Shown here: positions 1 through 7,926 of the stretch, piece by piece | Layout of the letters: every line of letters begins with the position of its first letter | Position numbering within the stretch: position 1 is the stretch's first letter | NCBI RefSeq assembly: GCF_001039355.2 | Contig: NW_019775626.1 | Location: forward strand, 96,444-118,869 | Length of the DNA: 22,426 bases | Direction: 5' to 3' | From: Lingula anatina | Lineage: Eukaryota; Brachiopoda; Lingulata; Lingulida; Lingulidae | Position numbers and translations under genes: made by a program | The notes under the pieces: generated by a model | What the model was told of the DNA's origin: nothing | The model's database searches: none | The model's input: only the letters and a program-made list of their open reading frames with translations

Positions 1-140
1 GGGGGGGACCAGGATTATTAGAAAGGGGGAGGGGCTCTTCAAAATTCTAATATATCTAGAGGAGAGGACAATTTGGAGATTTTTTTCCAATAGGGGAGGG
101 AGGCAGGACCCCCCTGACCGCTCCCCTAAATCCGCCACTG
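1..140 (-). mobile_element. Truncated DNA-transposon end (hAT-like terminal inverted repeat)
   Basis: Read on the minus strand, the stretch begins at 140 with CAGTGGCGGATTTAGGGG and continues into purine/pyrimidine-rich sequence with G and C runs. CAGTGGCG-type ends are typical of hAT-family terminal inverted repeats. The element body would lie to the left, outside the window, and the 8 bases after 140 (cataatat) would be the target duplication if it is hAT. The family assignment is an inference from the terminus alone, since the partner terminus is not visible. Confidence 0.4.
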
Positions 141-331
141 CATAATATCCACTAACCACATTAAGTCATAACGAAACTAAAAAAAAAAAACTTGACTTCT
201 GAATATGAGGATCAGTATAATTCTTGTAATTTCCACAAGACGCCAATTTTGCAATAATAATATAAAATGCCTGCTTAAAAGTTTAGTTGAAATCAATAAA
301 TTCTTAATAATGTAATCAAAGACACACTTAC

Positions 332-419
332 CAAGCCCTTCACCTCGACCATGGACTTTCCCAACTCTGCCCCATAACTCTTTCCCACGCTTGAATAAAG
401 CTAGCAACTTCTGTCGCAT
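332..419 (-). CDS. Possible first coding exon of an unidentified gene (partial)
   Basis: On the minus strand an ATG at 419 opens 29 codons rich in Lys/Arg/Gly (starting MRQKLLALFKRGKELW), followed by a strong donor, CTTG|gtaagtg, with GT at 331-330 (phase 1). The frame is also open upstream to a TAA near 530, so this could instead be an internal exon. A second ATG 17 bases upstream opens an 11-codon frame overlapping the start. I do not recognise the protein. If real, the gene runs off the left edge, divergent from RANGRF, with the promoter between 420 and 931. The end of a transposon lies in what would be its first intron. Confidence 0.35.
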
Positions 420-931
420 CGTCTCCTTGTTGCCATCTGCTGCGATGCAGAATTTCCCCCCGCTGGCCCCAAAAGAGGCCTTTAACTTAAGCCCTATAAG
501 CTTAATGATTGCGTGGACTTAACACTGATGCAATGCGCCCTTAAAGGGCGAAATATTTTCGCTCATCAACTGCGCAGTTTTGTATCTGATGACGAAACCA
601 GAGAAAATTCCCCAGTCAAAACATTGGTGACGTCATTACATCTTACTCTCAAAATATCTAAAATTACTTTTGAGTTTATTTGTTTCAAATCTCACACTCA
701 TGATTACCTTTATGTATCAAATAATGATTTTTAAATTACATATTGATGAGATATGGTCTATATGCACATTAATGATAATGAAAACAAACTTGATTTACAG
801 CTACGGTCTGAGAGTTGATGGCACTCTTGTGAATAAGAAGGCACATAAATGAATGATTTGTATACAACACGTGAGGCGCCGACAACAACACGAACTAATC
901 GCTCGAGCAAATATACCTAAAGCTGGTTAGC
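420..931. promoter_or_regulatory. Putative divergent promoter region upstream of RANGRF
   Basis: This is non-coding sequence between the possible minus-strand exon and the RANGRF start. It holds a perfect CRE palindrome TGACGTCA (628-635), an inverted repeat with 7-base arms CGCCCTT/AAGGGCG (536-550), and an E-box CACGTG (868-873) next to GGCGCC (876-881), about 60 bases before the RANGRF ATG. No TATA box is evident near the start. Promoter activity is inferred from position and motifs only. Confidence 0.35.
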
Positions 932-1008
932 ATGGAGACTTTCCACGAACAAATGATGTTCGGGGATTCTTTATCAGTTTTTCTTCCCAATGATGCGAAG
1001 GATGTCAG
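932..1008 (+). CDS. RANGRF: RANGRF coding exon 1
   Basis: Residues 1-25 plus two bases of Ser26. It starts at ATG 932 and ends GTCAG|gtactt. It encodes the N-terminal strand with the GGAFSAILP-like segment of MOG1 (here GDSLSVFLP). Confidence 0.9.
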
Positions 1009-3644
1009 GTACTTTGGAGCCCCACCCGTCAATCTCTCTCTAAAGCCAACGCACACAAACTCGCTCTCTCTACAGTAGTAGTCTCTAGCACATATAATAG
1101 CGGCCAATCAATGATTATATTTATTTTTATTATTAAAATGTTATTTTATGATTTTTAATATTGGCAGTAGTAGTAATAGCTAGTATTTGTATACATGTCG
1201 TAATACCGGTAGTACATGTAGTAGTTTCTTCTAGAACATGGAATTCAGTTCATTAAGTAAAATTTCTATCTACTGTAATTCATTTTAATTGCAGGGATGA
1301 AATTGATAAAAGGTACTGCATAAGTGACTTAACCAAAAAAAAAAAAAAAAAAAAAAAAAAGTCCAAAACTTATTTATTTATTTTTTATGGGATGGGATGG
1401 GGGGGGGGCACAGGGAAATAGACTGTATACCCAGTAAGTTCTTGGTAGCATCATCATGTGACTTATAAACGTAGCCAAAGACATGATTCCAGTGGTTATG
1501 AAAATATTGATATTTTGATATTTTCAAGTGAAATCCGGGAGATCCCAGACAATCAAGAAGTGTTTACCCATTCACAGACGGACCAGAGTGTAATATTTGA
1601 AATTTTGGAATACGTAAAAGAGGACTCACACCAACATGCAATGAGGTAAAATGCTCCAGTTATTTATTTTGAAAAAATAACTACACAGAGGCAGTCATAG
1701 CAGGCATTCATTCATGAAATCCAGTTAAATGTATCATTTGTTTTGTAATTTGATTAATAAATAGTGACATTTGTATATTTCATATAGAAGTGAGGCATAT
1801 TGGAATTTGTAAATACCATTTCAATATACCTTAACTGGGGAAGCGCTAGCAATTTTTTTCGCATAGCCAAATCACCACATTTTTGTCAATTTTTTTTACC
1901 AAAATGGTTATAATTTGGCTAAAAATGTCAAATCAAGCCCTTTTCCTTTATCCAATTTAAGTCAGTTTTATCATTTGGCTAAATTGGCGAGTGTTAGCGC
2001 TACCCCAGCTTAATATTCTAGTCTGTACCACGATAACTATACTTGCTTGTGATTTGAAGACTTTGAATATTAATGTCTTAGGCCCCATTCAGAATAGGGG
2101 ACTAACCAGTACGAGTGTCAAATATGGCCAACCCACTTTAATACTTCCCCACAGGATATCTATTCAGTGTCTGTTAGCAGATTAGATGGCAAGCTTTGTA
2201 GGGGGTGGCCATATTTGACCCTCGGACTAGTTAGTCCCCTATTCTGAGTGGGGCCTTTGACTGTCCTTTTGCATTTCATGTAGAACCCACTTTGAAGATG
2301 GGTGTCTCAGTAATGAGGTGGGTGAGGACTCAGAGATTATTACAATTGAAGCTGTGCCTGCAGACAGAATTCAAATGGAACAGTGAGCATAATATTATTG
2401 AGCTGAACAAACTCAAACTAAAGCCAGTTTGAGAATAAATTGAAAAAGAGAAGGGTTATTTTAAGGCCAAATATTTTAGCCTACGTCAATTTGCAACAGT
2501 TAATTCCTCAGTAGTCCATTGAAATAAAGAAAAAATTTGATCAGTATGACATTTCTAACTTCTTAAAAATCTGAATTCAGTTACCTCAACTGAACTGCCA
2601 CTCTAAAGTAATTGTTGAAAATTTAGCACAATGTAACTGATCTGAATCAACTTGTTAAGGTTTTGCCACTGTTCCTGCTTTTATTCAGAAGTTTAAATCC
2701 TGATGTCCTAAAGGGCCAGCATACTACAGTATTTTTAGTACAGACTGGGTGGTTCTGTTTCTAAATGATAAATTACATATATTTAAATATATTTTCAGTG
2801 CAGAATGCGTGTGGTATCTTAAGGGCTGCCAGAGAGTTGCTAAATTCAACGAGGATGCTAAAAACACAGTGGAGATCCACATGGCTTTGTTCAGGCTGCC
2901 TCAGTTTGACTCTGATATACTTGTCACATTTAATAACCCATTAGAGATCAGGTACATGTACTCTTCTATGANTGACAGATGTTTTTACAGCACACTGTTA
3001 CTGTAGAAGTTTTAATATAGAGGGGTCATGTCGATGCACCGTTACTCCCCTGCACCGTTACTCCCCGCACCGTTACTTCCCCGCACTGTTACTTCCCCGC
3101 ACCGATACTCCCCTGCACCGTTACTTCCCTGCACCATTACTTCCCCGCACCGTTACCCCCCACACCAATACTCCCCCGCATCGATACTCCCCTGCATCGT
3201 TACTCCCCCGCACCAATAATCCCCCTTAGTATTTTTTTGTATTATGCGCATCGATACAACCCCACAATGATAGATCCTCGCACTGATACTTCCATGCACC
3301 GATACTCCCCCTCAGTATATCTGTAATTGTGGGGGAGATCGGTGCGGGGATGTATCGACATGTAACCAATATAGAGTCTTGACACTGATTAGTACTACCG
3401 CTGATGGCAATAGCCAATAAGAGTATTTTGGAGTCACCAATACCACAAAGTAGTTGACTAGCTGATTTTGATAGTCTAAGCCAAGCCCCAAAACTAAAAG
3501 ATTAAATTAATGTTTCTTTATTATTTTAGCCCCCTCAGTAGCAGCCATGCAGCGGTGCCCGTGTCAGCACAGCCTTGGACATTACAACACTTTCAGTGTA
3601 TAGTGGACTCCTTGAAAATAATTAACACGGATATTTTTGGCTGA
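932..3644 (+). CDS. RANGRF: RANGRF / MOG1 orthologue (Ran guanine nucleotide release factor)
   Basis: MOG1 proteins bind the GTPase Ran, promote nucleotide release and support nuclear protein import; the vertebrate protein also helps traffic the cardiac sodium channel Nav1.5. Five exons (932-1008, 1529-1645, 2284-2382, 2799-2951, 3530-3644) join in frame to 561 nt, i.e. 186 residues plus TGA, the same length as human RANGRF. Recognisable blocks, in order, are the N-terminal GDSLSVFLPNDAKDVS, then IPDNQEVFTH with TDQS, HFED, VWYLKGCQRVAKFN, LFRLPQFDSDILVTFN and the C-terminal PWTLQHFQ...TDIFG. The ATG is in a strong context (A at -3, G at +4) and lines up with the human start. All four introns are phase 2 with GT-AG ends. 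The gene is convergent with DFFB. Confidence 0.95.
1529..1645 (+). CDS. RANGRF: RANGRF coding exon 2
   Basis: Acceptor tttcaag|T and donor ATGAG|gtaaaa. Residues 27-64 carry the MOG1 hallmark IPDNQEVFTHSQTDQS. The true exon begins at 1529; the open frame extends upstream into the intron by chance. Confidence 0.93.
1831..2013. mobile_element. MITE-like element flanked by TTAA (RANGRF intron 2)
   Basis: Imperfect terminal inverted repeats, about 19 nt with three mismatches: left 1833-1851 (aactggggaagcgctagca), right 1992-2010 (tgttagcgctaccccagct). TTAA sits at both outer edges (1831-1834 and 2010-2013), as expected for a TTAA-targeting, piggyBac-type non-autonomous element. The interior is AT-rich with repeated 'tttggct' and no coding capacity. 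The superfamily is an inference. Confidence 0.5.
2080..2256. mobile_element. MITE-like foldback element with ~55-bp inverted repeats (RANGRF intron 2)
   Basis: The left arm, about 2080-2135 (begins aggccccattcagaatagg), is the reverse complement of the right arm, about 2201-2256, with only a handful of mismatches. About 65 nt of unrelated sequence lie between. Edges are TTA (2078-2080) on the left and TTT after the right arm, and the termini begin GGCCCC. This resembles PIF/Harbinger-type MITEs with a three-base T(A/T)A duplication, one base decayed. It has no coding potential; an RNA copy would form a long hairpin. Confidence 0.6.
2284..2382 (+). CDS. RANGRF: RANGRF coding exon 3
   Basis: Acceptor catgtag|A and donor GAACA|gtgagc. 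Residues 66-97 begin THFEDG, matching YHFED of human RANGRF, and continue into an acidic segment ending DRIQME. Confidence 0.92.
2383..2798 (+). other. RANGRF intron 3
   Basis: AT-rich intronic sequence with no repeat, gene or motif that I can support. Confidence 0.7.
2799..2951 (+). CDS. RANGRF: RANGRF coding exon 4
   Basis: Acceptor attttcag|T and donor ATCAG|gtacat. Residues 99-148 (AECVWYLKG through NNPLEI) are the most conserved part of the protein and include LFRLPQFDSDILVTFN. An N base lies at 2972, just after the donor. Confidence 0.93.
3027..3362. repeat. 16-bp minisatellite bounded by inverted ends (RANGRF intron 4)
   Basis: About twelve contiguous copies of a 15-16-bp unit, close to CACCGTTACTCCCCYG, run from 3037 to 3226. 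Degenerate copies continue to about 3316. The block starts with CATGTCGATGCA (3027-3038) and ends with its near-perfect reverse complement TGTATCGACATG (3351-3362, 11 of 12). The last part (3330-3350) also carries the unit in inverted orientation. This suggests a foldback-type element with subterminal tandem repeats rather than a simple minisatellite. A short open frame through it reads as repeats of HRYSPAPLLP and is not a gene. Confidence 0.7.
3530..3644 (+). CDS. RANGRF: RANGRF terminal coding exon 5
   Basis: Acceptor ttattttag|C. Residues 150-186 and a TGA at 3642-3644. The PWTLQHFQCIVDSL and TDIFG segments align with the human C-terminus (PWSLGDFEQLVTSL, PNIFG). Confidence 0.93.
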
Positions 3645-4276
3645 TTTTCTGGATAGTGAAAGCAGTGTTGTGTTTGGTTTTGGTTGAAGAGCAAACTCAG
3701 ATGCCTTTGATGGATATACAAGGCTATACTGAGGATTCTTGGGATATTCGGCATCTTTTATCAATTTTTTTCATCAATCTGTGCCAATGCTCTAACAGTT
3801 CCAACATACATTGGATAAGACATAACTCTAAGGATTATTATGGCTGTATTTAGAAGGCAATATCATTGGGAAATGGCACATCTACAAAATGAATATTTCA
3901 AGGGTATATCTGACTGTAAAATCCATTGGAAGTACTAAATACAAGAAAAATCCCAGTGAAATATTTTGACTTTGATAGTACTTTCAGATTATTTTTCCAA
4001 ATAAGCATGCATACTGAAACCGCAAGAGAAAAGCACTTTTTTGACCTCTTAAAATGACACTTGATGGACAAGTTATAAGAAATATATTCTTTAAAGTTTA
4101 TCAGTTTTCTCTGAAAATGAAATTGAGTAACAAAAGTTGATGCACATATGAAACTGGGATCCCTGGATACAATGACAGTGTCACAGCCATATTGAATTTG
4201 GTGGCCATATTTGACAAATATTTTTATGGAAAAATAATGGGAGATAGACCACAACAACATAATTTCATTAGTTTAA

Positions 4277-4282
4277 AATAAA
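4277..4282 (+). terminator. Candidate poly(A) signal for RANGRF
   Basis: AATAAA about 630 bases after the RANGRF stop codon, the first canonical hexamer I see on this strand downstream of the gene. The cleavage site is unknown. Confidence 0.35.
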
Positions 4283-5107
4283 AACATAAAAAATATTCAT
4301 AAAAAGCAATGTTGCACTTTATTTTTCATATGCACTACATGTACTTTCAATATTTGCATAATCCTTAAAATCTGTTCATCATGCAGTATACACATTTCAA
4401 TGTTACTGAAATATGTAATTTGTCACTGTAATCTGATTATACTAGTCTTTCTTTTCTTTACCAGCAAGTCCAGAGTGCATCATGGTAACTAAGTCAATTC
4501 AATCTTGGTCCTAAACCTGTTATGCCAGAGTCATTTGGTCATTTAAATAATATTGTTCCCATGATATGAAAAAGACTTCAATTATGTCCTTGAAATGTAG
4601 CACAGATTAAAAAAATAAAACTGGATATTATACACCTTGTATTATAAAATTTTAATAAATGTACATAAGTACATGAACACAATTTCAAGTTGTCTTCCTA
4701 CTTCAACCAGGGCTAAAAAAGCACATGAAAAATATAAATGACTTGATAAAAAGACAATAAGTGGCACTTTGAACATAATGTATGCCAGTTAACTACAATA
4801 AAAAGTACAAATTTGTGGCTTTTTATCTTTCATTTAAAATCATATTCTTGTAAGTGAACTATCAGAATACTACTCTGACCAGTAAAAAGAATATTTGAGA
4901 GAGGAAAATACATTGTTAACATTTAAAACATTACATCTGAAATGCTTTTTCTGTCTGTGAAAAACATTTATTTTAGTGTTATACTTTCTTTGTCTCCATC
5001 CTTCATGCCAATTCAATTCAATTCAAACAAATTGAAAAACAAGGCAGCAAAGCTGTCAANTGTTAGAATAACTTATTTCTACCTTTGTAAATGGTAAAAA
5101 GATGATT

Positions 5108-5113
5108 TTTATT
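5108..5113 (-). terminator. Candidate poly(A) signal for DFFB
   Basis: AATAAA on the minus strand, 26 bases past the DFFB stop codon. Use of this hexamer would give a very short 3' UTR; a later one at 4318-4323 is an alternative. Confidence 0.3.
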
Positions 5114-5138
5114 TTTTAATTAAAGTAAAATATCTAGG

Positions 5139-5331
5139 TCAGGAGTAAATTTTTCTACGGTCGCATCTTGTCGCATGTTCCCTTTTATCATGGCAGGCAA
5201 TATGGACAAGTTTAAGATTCATCCTTGTAAAGAGGAGGTCGTAAAAGTATTGAACATTTATTTTCCTGCCCCTAGGAATGTTCTTGGCGGCTTCCACAAG
5301 ACATGGTAACACTTCTCTGGACTTTTCAATA
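5139..5331 (-). CDS. DFFB: DFFB terminal coding exon 6
   Basis: Acceptor ttcttttag|T at 5332-5333. Residues 273-335 (IEKSREVLPCLVEA through KIYS), TGA at 5141-5139. It carries FYDLLFTRMNLKLVHIACHDK, with active-site His315 and His319 and zinc ligand Cys318. Confidence 0.95.
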
Positions 5332-5341
5332 CTAAAAGAAA

Positions 5342-5376
<35 letters not shown>

Positions 5377-7926
5377 GAAAGAAAACTTGACATGTAATTC
5401 ATAACAAATATTTTGTGGCTGACATGCACTACTAAACAACCCCATGCTCTGTGAAATATTTTGAAACCATAATGCCTAATAGCAACTTCATTATTTTTCC
5501 AATATTTACAAAAACATTTCACATTTATAGGCTGAGTTTGAGAGAAAAAAGCAAATACAATGTCCCCAAGTGCAAAACTATTTCATAAAGTATTTCAAAT
5601 TTTCTATCATATATCACTTTTGAGATCAATGCCCTCGACTCCACACCATTAATTTTTCAAATTTGTTTACTTAATGGTAGTATATATCTCACACTGTTAC
5701 TCTGCAACTTACACATGATCTAGATTCCATGTGCTGAACAAAATCCTGCTTTCCTTGGACCCGTATGGGTTAATAGAATGATAATGTTTGCATGTCTCCT
5801 CATTGTAAAGTCCCTCACAGCTGAACCATCCATCCCTGTCACACATTCTTTCCTTGTCAACTGAATGAGATCTCACAAAATAATGTCCATGGTAACTGTT
5901 AAGTTTAAGCTGTTCTTTGAAACTGTCCATGACTTGTTCTAATTTGAGTTTTGTATTTTCAGGTATCTTTTGAGCATTGAAATGTTCTTTGGCCTAAAAA
6001 ATGGGGAAAAAAGTAAAACATCATAATATTATTGGTGATAAATGCTTTAAAAGACCAACAACTACGTACCTTTCTTCTTTTTTCAAAATTATAAAATATT
6101 GACCTAACGATTTTAAACTGACGTAAACATCTACTAAAAATAATGCATTGCCAAATGCTTTCCAAACCAGAAATGGCATGGTTTTCTTTGGAAATGCACA
6201 ATTCTTTATCTTTATTTATTTATTAATGTATTGAATGACACTGATTATTACTTAATATTAATACTTAATATTAAGATACAAATTTCTGTGACCACCTTGT
6301 CCAAGTACCCCCTGATTCTGGCTTTTGCACTGTATCTCAAATGTTCTTCTTTTGCCCTGCATTTAGATGATAACCCTACAACATACAAAATGAAAATCCA
6401 TTGAGTATCATATTAATATCACTACATACAAATCTGTAAAAAATAAACATCTCATAAATAATTTATGAACACTTAAAAACCACAAACTTATACATATGGC
6501 TCAGGCTGAATCAATTATCATTGTTGCTTAGAAATTAATATTGATAAGTCTCATTGATGTTGGATATAAAAAAGGAAGACTTAAGAAAATGATCATACCA
6601 TATACTACAAGTATCTCTTTAATATTAATATGAAAAAATACCTTCAAACCAATCTGGATCCTCTTCCCTTGTACTAGATTTTATATTCATTTTTATATTC
6701 TTCACAAACTCTGCCAATCCAACTGCAGTCTGTTTGTTGATGTCTCCATCCAAAAGTTCCTTGTGGATACATGTGTAGATGTTTTCTTTTCTTGAACAGA
6801 TGTTTTCCTCAATTCTACTTATACTTCTAAGTAGCATGGAGGCACCTGAAGAGTAAAGGTAAGTAATGTGAAAGAAAATCATGTTAGAATTTGTTACATT
6901 CACAGTAAAATAATGATAAGCATGCATACATTGTGCATGAGACCTTCACAGAACAAAACTGCTTTTAAAGGAACTGATGTGACTCAGAGATTCACTTCTT
7001 TTGTGGAGAAATCTTAAATCAATCGTATCACTTATAATTATAGATCTATTCCTAAGAAATATCCACAGGAGAGGATATATCATCCTCCCATCCTGCCCAA
7101 CCCCTCCCCTCCCAAACCAGGCAAGCCTTTGTCTTTAAAGCTGTCAAAAAGAAGAGATTATATGAGGGAATGATGGTTTGACACCAAAAGAAACAAAAGA
7201 TTATGGCCAAACTTACTTATAGTGAACATTTTGGTTTAATCGTGTCACATGATCTTTCACGACCATTTCTGGTGTTTTTAATGGTGTACAATAGCATCTA
7301 TGGTCTCTTTTGCAATTATTTGATATCTTCTAAAATGACCAAATCTCACCTCCCTCCCATTTTTCTCCTTTACATAAAATCATTAGAACGGTCTGTGAGG
7401 GAAGACTCCACAGGTACTTGTTGTCTTCAACTTCTGTGCCATCTTCTTCTAGACAAACTGTCACTTCTTGTGTTGGAATCTACAAAAATAATGCATTGAA
7501 GAGAAAATTACACACAAAAAAGAAAAAACTTATAAAAATTAACTGTGTGTGCCATTAACACTTAGATTCCTGGGATTTTTCTTAAACAAAAGGAGGGTCT
7601 CAATTTAAGGTCTCGATTGGAAAAGTTAAGTAACGTCACAGAAAATACAGACACAGGAAATATGACTTAAGGATTAAACGCGGATTATATATCTTTAATA
7701 CCGGCAGTGAGGCAACGTTAGAGTATAGACAACAAAGTGCCAGCGTGGAATTTGAAGCCGTGGAAATGGAAAGTAACGCCTGTTGGCTACATTTCAGTGG
7801 GCTTACCTGTAGTTTTTCGCAACCTTTTAATTTCAATTCGTTCAAATCCTTAACGGCTATTCCTACTCTCTTCCTTTTGTTAACACCAGTAACTTTGAAA
7901 GCCTTCATAGTAAAATCTTTCGTCAT
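5139..7926 (-). CDS. DFFB: DFFB orthologue (caspase-activated DNase, CAD/DFF40)
   Basis: DFFB is the magnesium-dependent endonuclease that cuts linker DNA between nucleosomes in apoptosis once caspases destroy its inhibitor/chaperone DFFA (ICAD). Six coding exons in minus-strand order (7807-7926, 7350-7479, 6642-6845, 6296-6375, 5713-5993, 5139-5331) join to 1008 nt, 335 residues plus TGA (human 338). Residues about 7-83 form the CIDE-N domain (CLEEDGTEVED, SLPSQTVLMIL). TREEDPDWFEG (142-152) and LRYSAKARIRGYL lead into the nuclease core. Zinc ligands Cys237, Cys246, His250 and Cys318 and catalytic-site His271, His315, His319 and His324 match mouse C229, C238, H242, C307, H263, H304, H308 and H313. 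The chain stops at CDRRKIYS, without the basic C-terminal tail of mammalian CAD. The start could be Met1 (7926) or Met7 (7908). Confidence 0.95.
5342..5371. repeat. (AAT)10 microsatellite at a DFFB 3' splice site
   Basis: Ten AAT units, reading (TTA)n on the transcribed minus strand. They end 8 bases before the AG of the exon 6 acceptor and so occupy most of the polypyrimidine-tract position. Confidence 0.9.
5713..5993 (-). CDS. DFFB: DFFB coding exon 5
   Basis: Acceptor cattttttag|GCC and donor CATGT|gtaagt. Residues 179-271 with GWFSCEG (Cys237), Cys246, HSINPY (His250), SRILFSTWNLDH (His271). This is the zinc site and first half of the catalytic centre. Acceptor-side residues 179-199 fall upstream of the first ATG of the open frame. 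Confidence 0.95.
6296..6375 (-). CDS. DFFB: DFFB coding exon 4
   Basis: Acceptor tgttgtag|GG and donor GACAAG|gtggtc. Residues 153-178, ending KEEHLRYSAKARIRGYLDK and aligning to human SGYLRYSCESRIRSYL. A second AG (atgcag) inside the exon is not used, because the full exon restores the human spacing. Confidence 0.9.
6642..6845 (-). CDS. DFFB: DFFB coding exon 3
   Basis: Acceptor actcttcag|GTGCC and donor TTTGAAG|gtattt. Residues 85-151: the helical linker after CIDE-N, ending STREEDPDWFE, a strong CAD signature. Confidence 0.94.
6846..7349 (-). other. DFFB intron 2
   Basis: AT-rich sequence with one C-rich patch (about 7083-7120). A 98-codon open frame on the opposite strand (7203-7499) overlaps exon 2 and shows no recognisable protein. 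Nothing else is supported here. Confidence 0.6.
7350..7479 (-). CDS. DFFB: DFFB coding exon 2
   Basis: Acceptor tttttgtag|ATT and donor GAGGGAG|gtgaga. Residues 41-83, second half of CIDE-N with VCLEEDGTEVED and LPSQTVLMIL, matching human LCLYEDGTELTED and VPDNAELVLL. Confidence 0.95.
7480..7806 (-). other. DFFB intron 1
   Basis: A 327-base intron with no recognisable element. The open frame of exon 1 continues into it past the donor until a stop near 7636. Confidence 0.6.
7807..7926 (-). CDS. DFFB: DFFB coding exon 1
   Basis: Residues 1-40, first half of CIDE-N, ending GCEKLQ|gtaagc. It contains the basic run NKRKR (residues 16-20). The ATG at 7926 has T at -3. An out-of-frame ATG seven bases upstream (7933) and in-frame Met7 (7908) both have A at -3, so initiation could be at Met7. 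Confidence 0.88.

Larger units (their letters stand above)
3645..5138. other. Convergent intergenic region (RANGRF and DFFB 3' ends)
   Basis: AT-rich sequence holding the 3' UTRs of both flanking genes. AATAAA on the plus strand at 4277-4282 and 4614-4619 are candidate RANGRF poly(A) signals. TTTATT at 5108-5113 and TTTAAT at 5115-5120 (AATAAA and ATTAAA on the minus strand) are candidate DFFB signals but lie under 31 bases from its stop; another is at 4318-4323. An N base is at 5060. No conserved gene was recognised; a 120-codon minus-strand open frame at 3898-4260 looks like chance. Confidence 0.6.

Noticed and set aside
1458-1528. RANGRF starting at the ATG at 1458
   Set aside because: This start lies in intron 1. 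The acceptor at 1529 joined to the exon at 932-1008 recovers the conserved N-terminus and exactly 186 residues.
3028-3219. Repeat protein HRYSPAPLLP
   Set aside because: Chance frame through the 16-bp minisatellite; no start context or homology.
3040-3230. CRISPR-like array
   Set aside because: Units of about 16 bases are contiguous with no spacers and the genome is eukaryotic; this is a minisatellite.
3898-4260. 120-codon minus-strand open frame between RANGRF and DFFB
   Set aside because: AT-rich 3' UTR territory, no recognisable motif and no splice or promoter context.
7769-7795. Possible RFX X-box near gtaacgcctgttggctac
   Set aside because: The half-sites do not fit the GTNRCC/RGYAAC arrangement when aligned, and it lies in DFFB intron 1 next to exon 1 rather than in the promoter.
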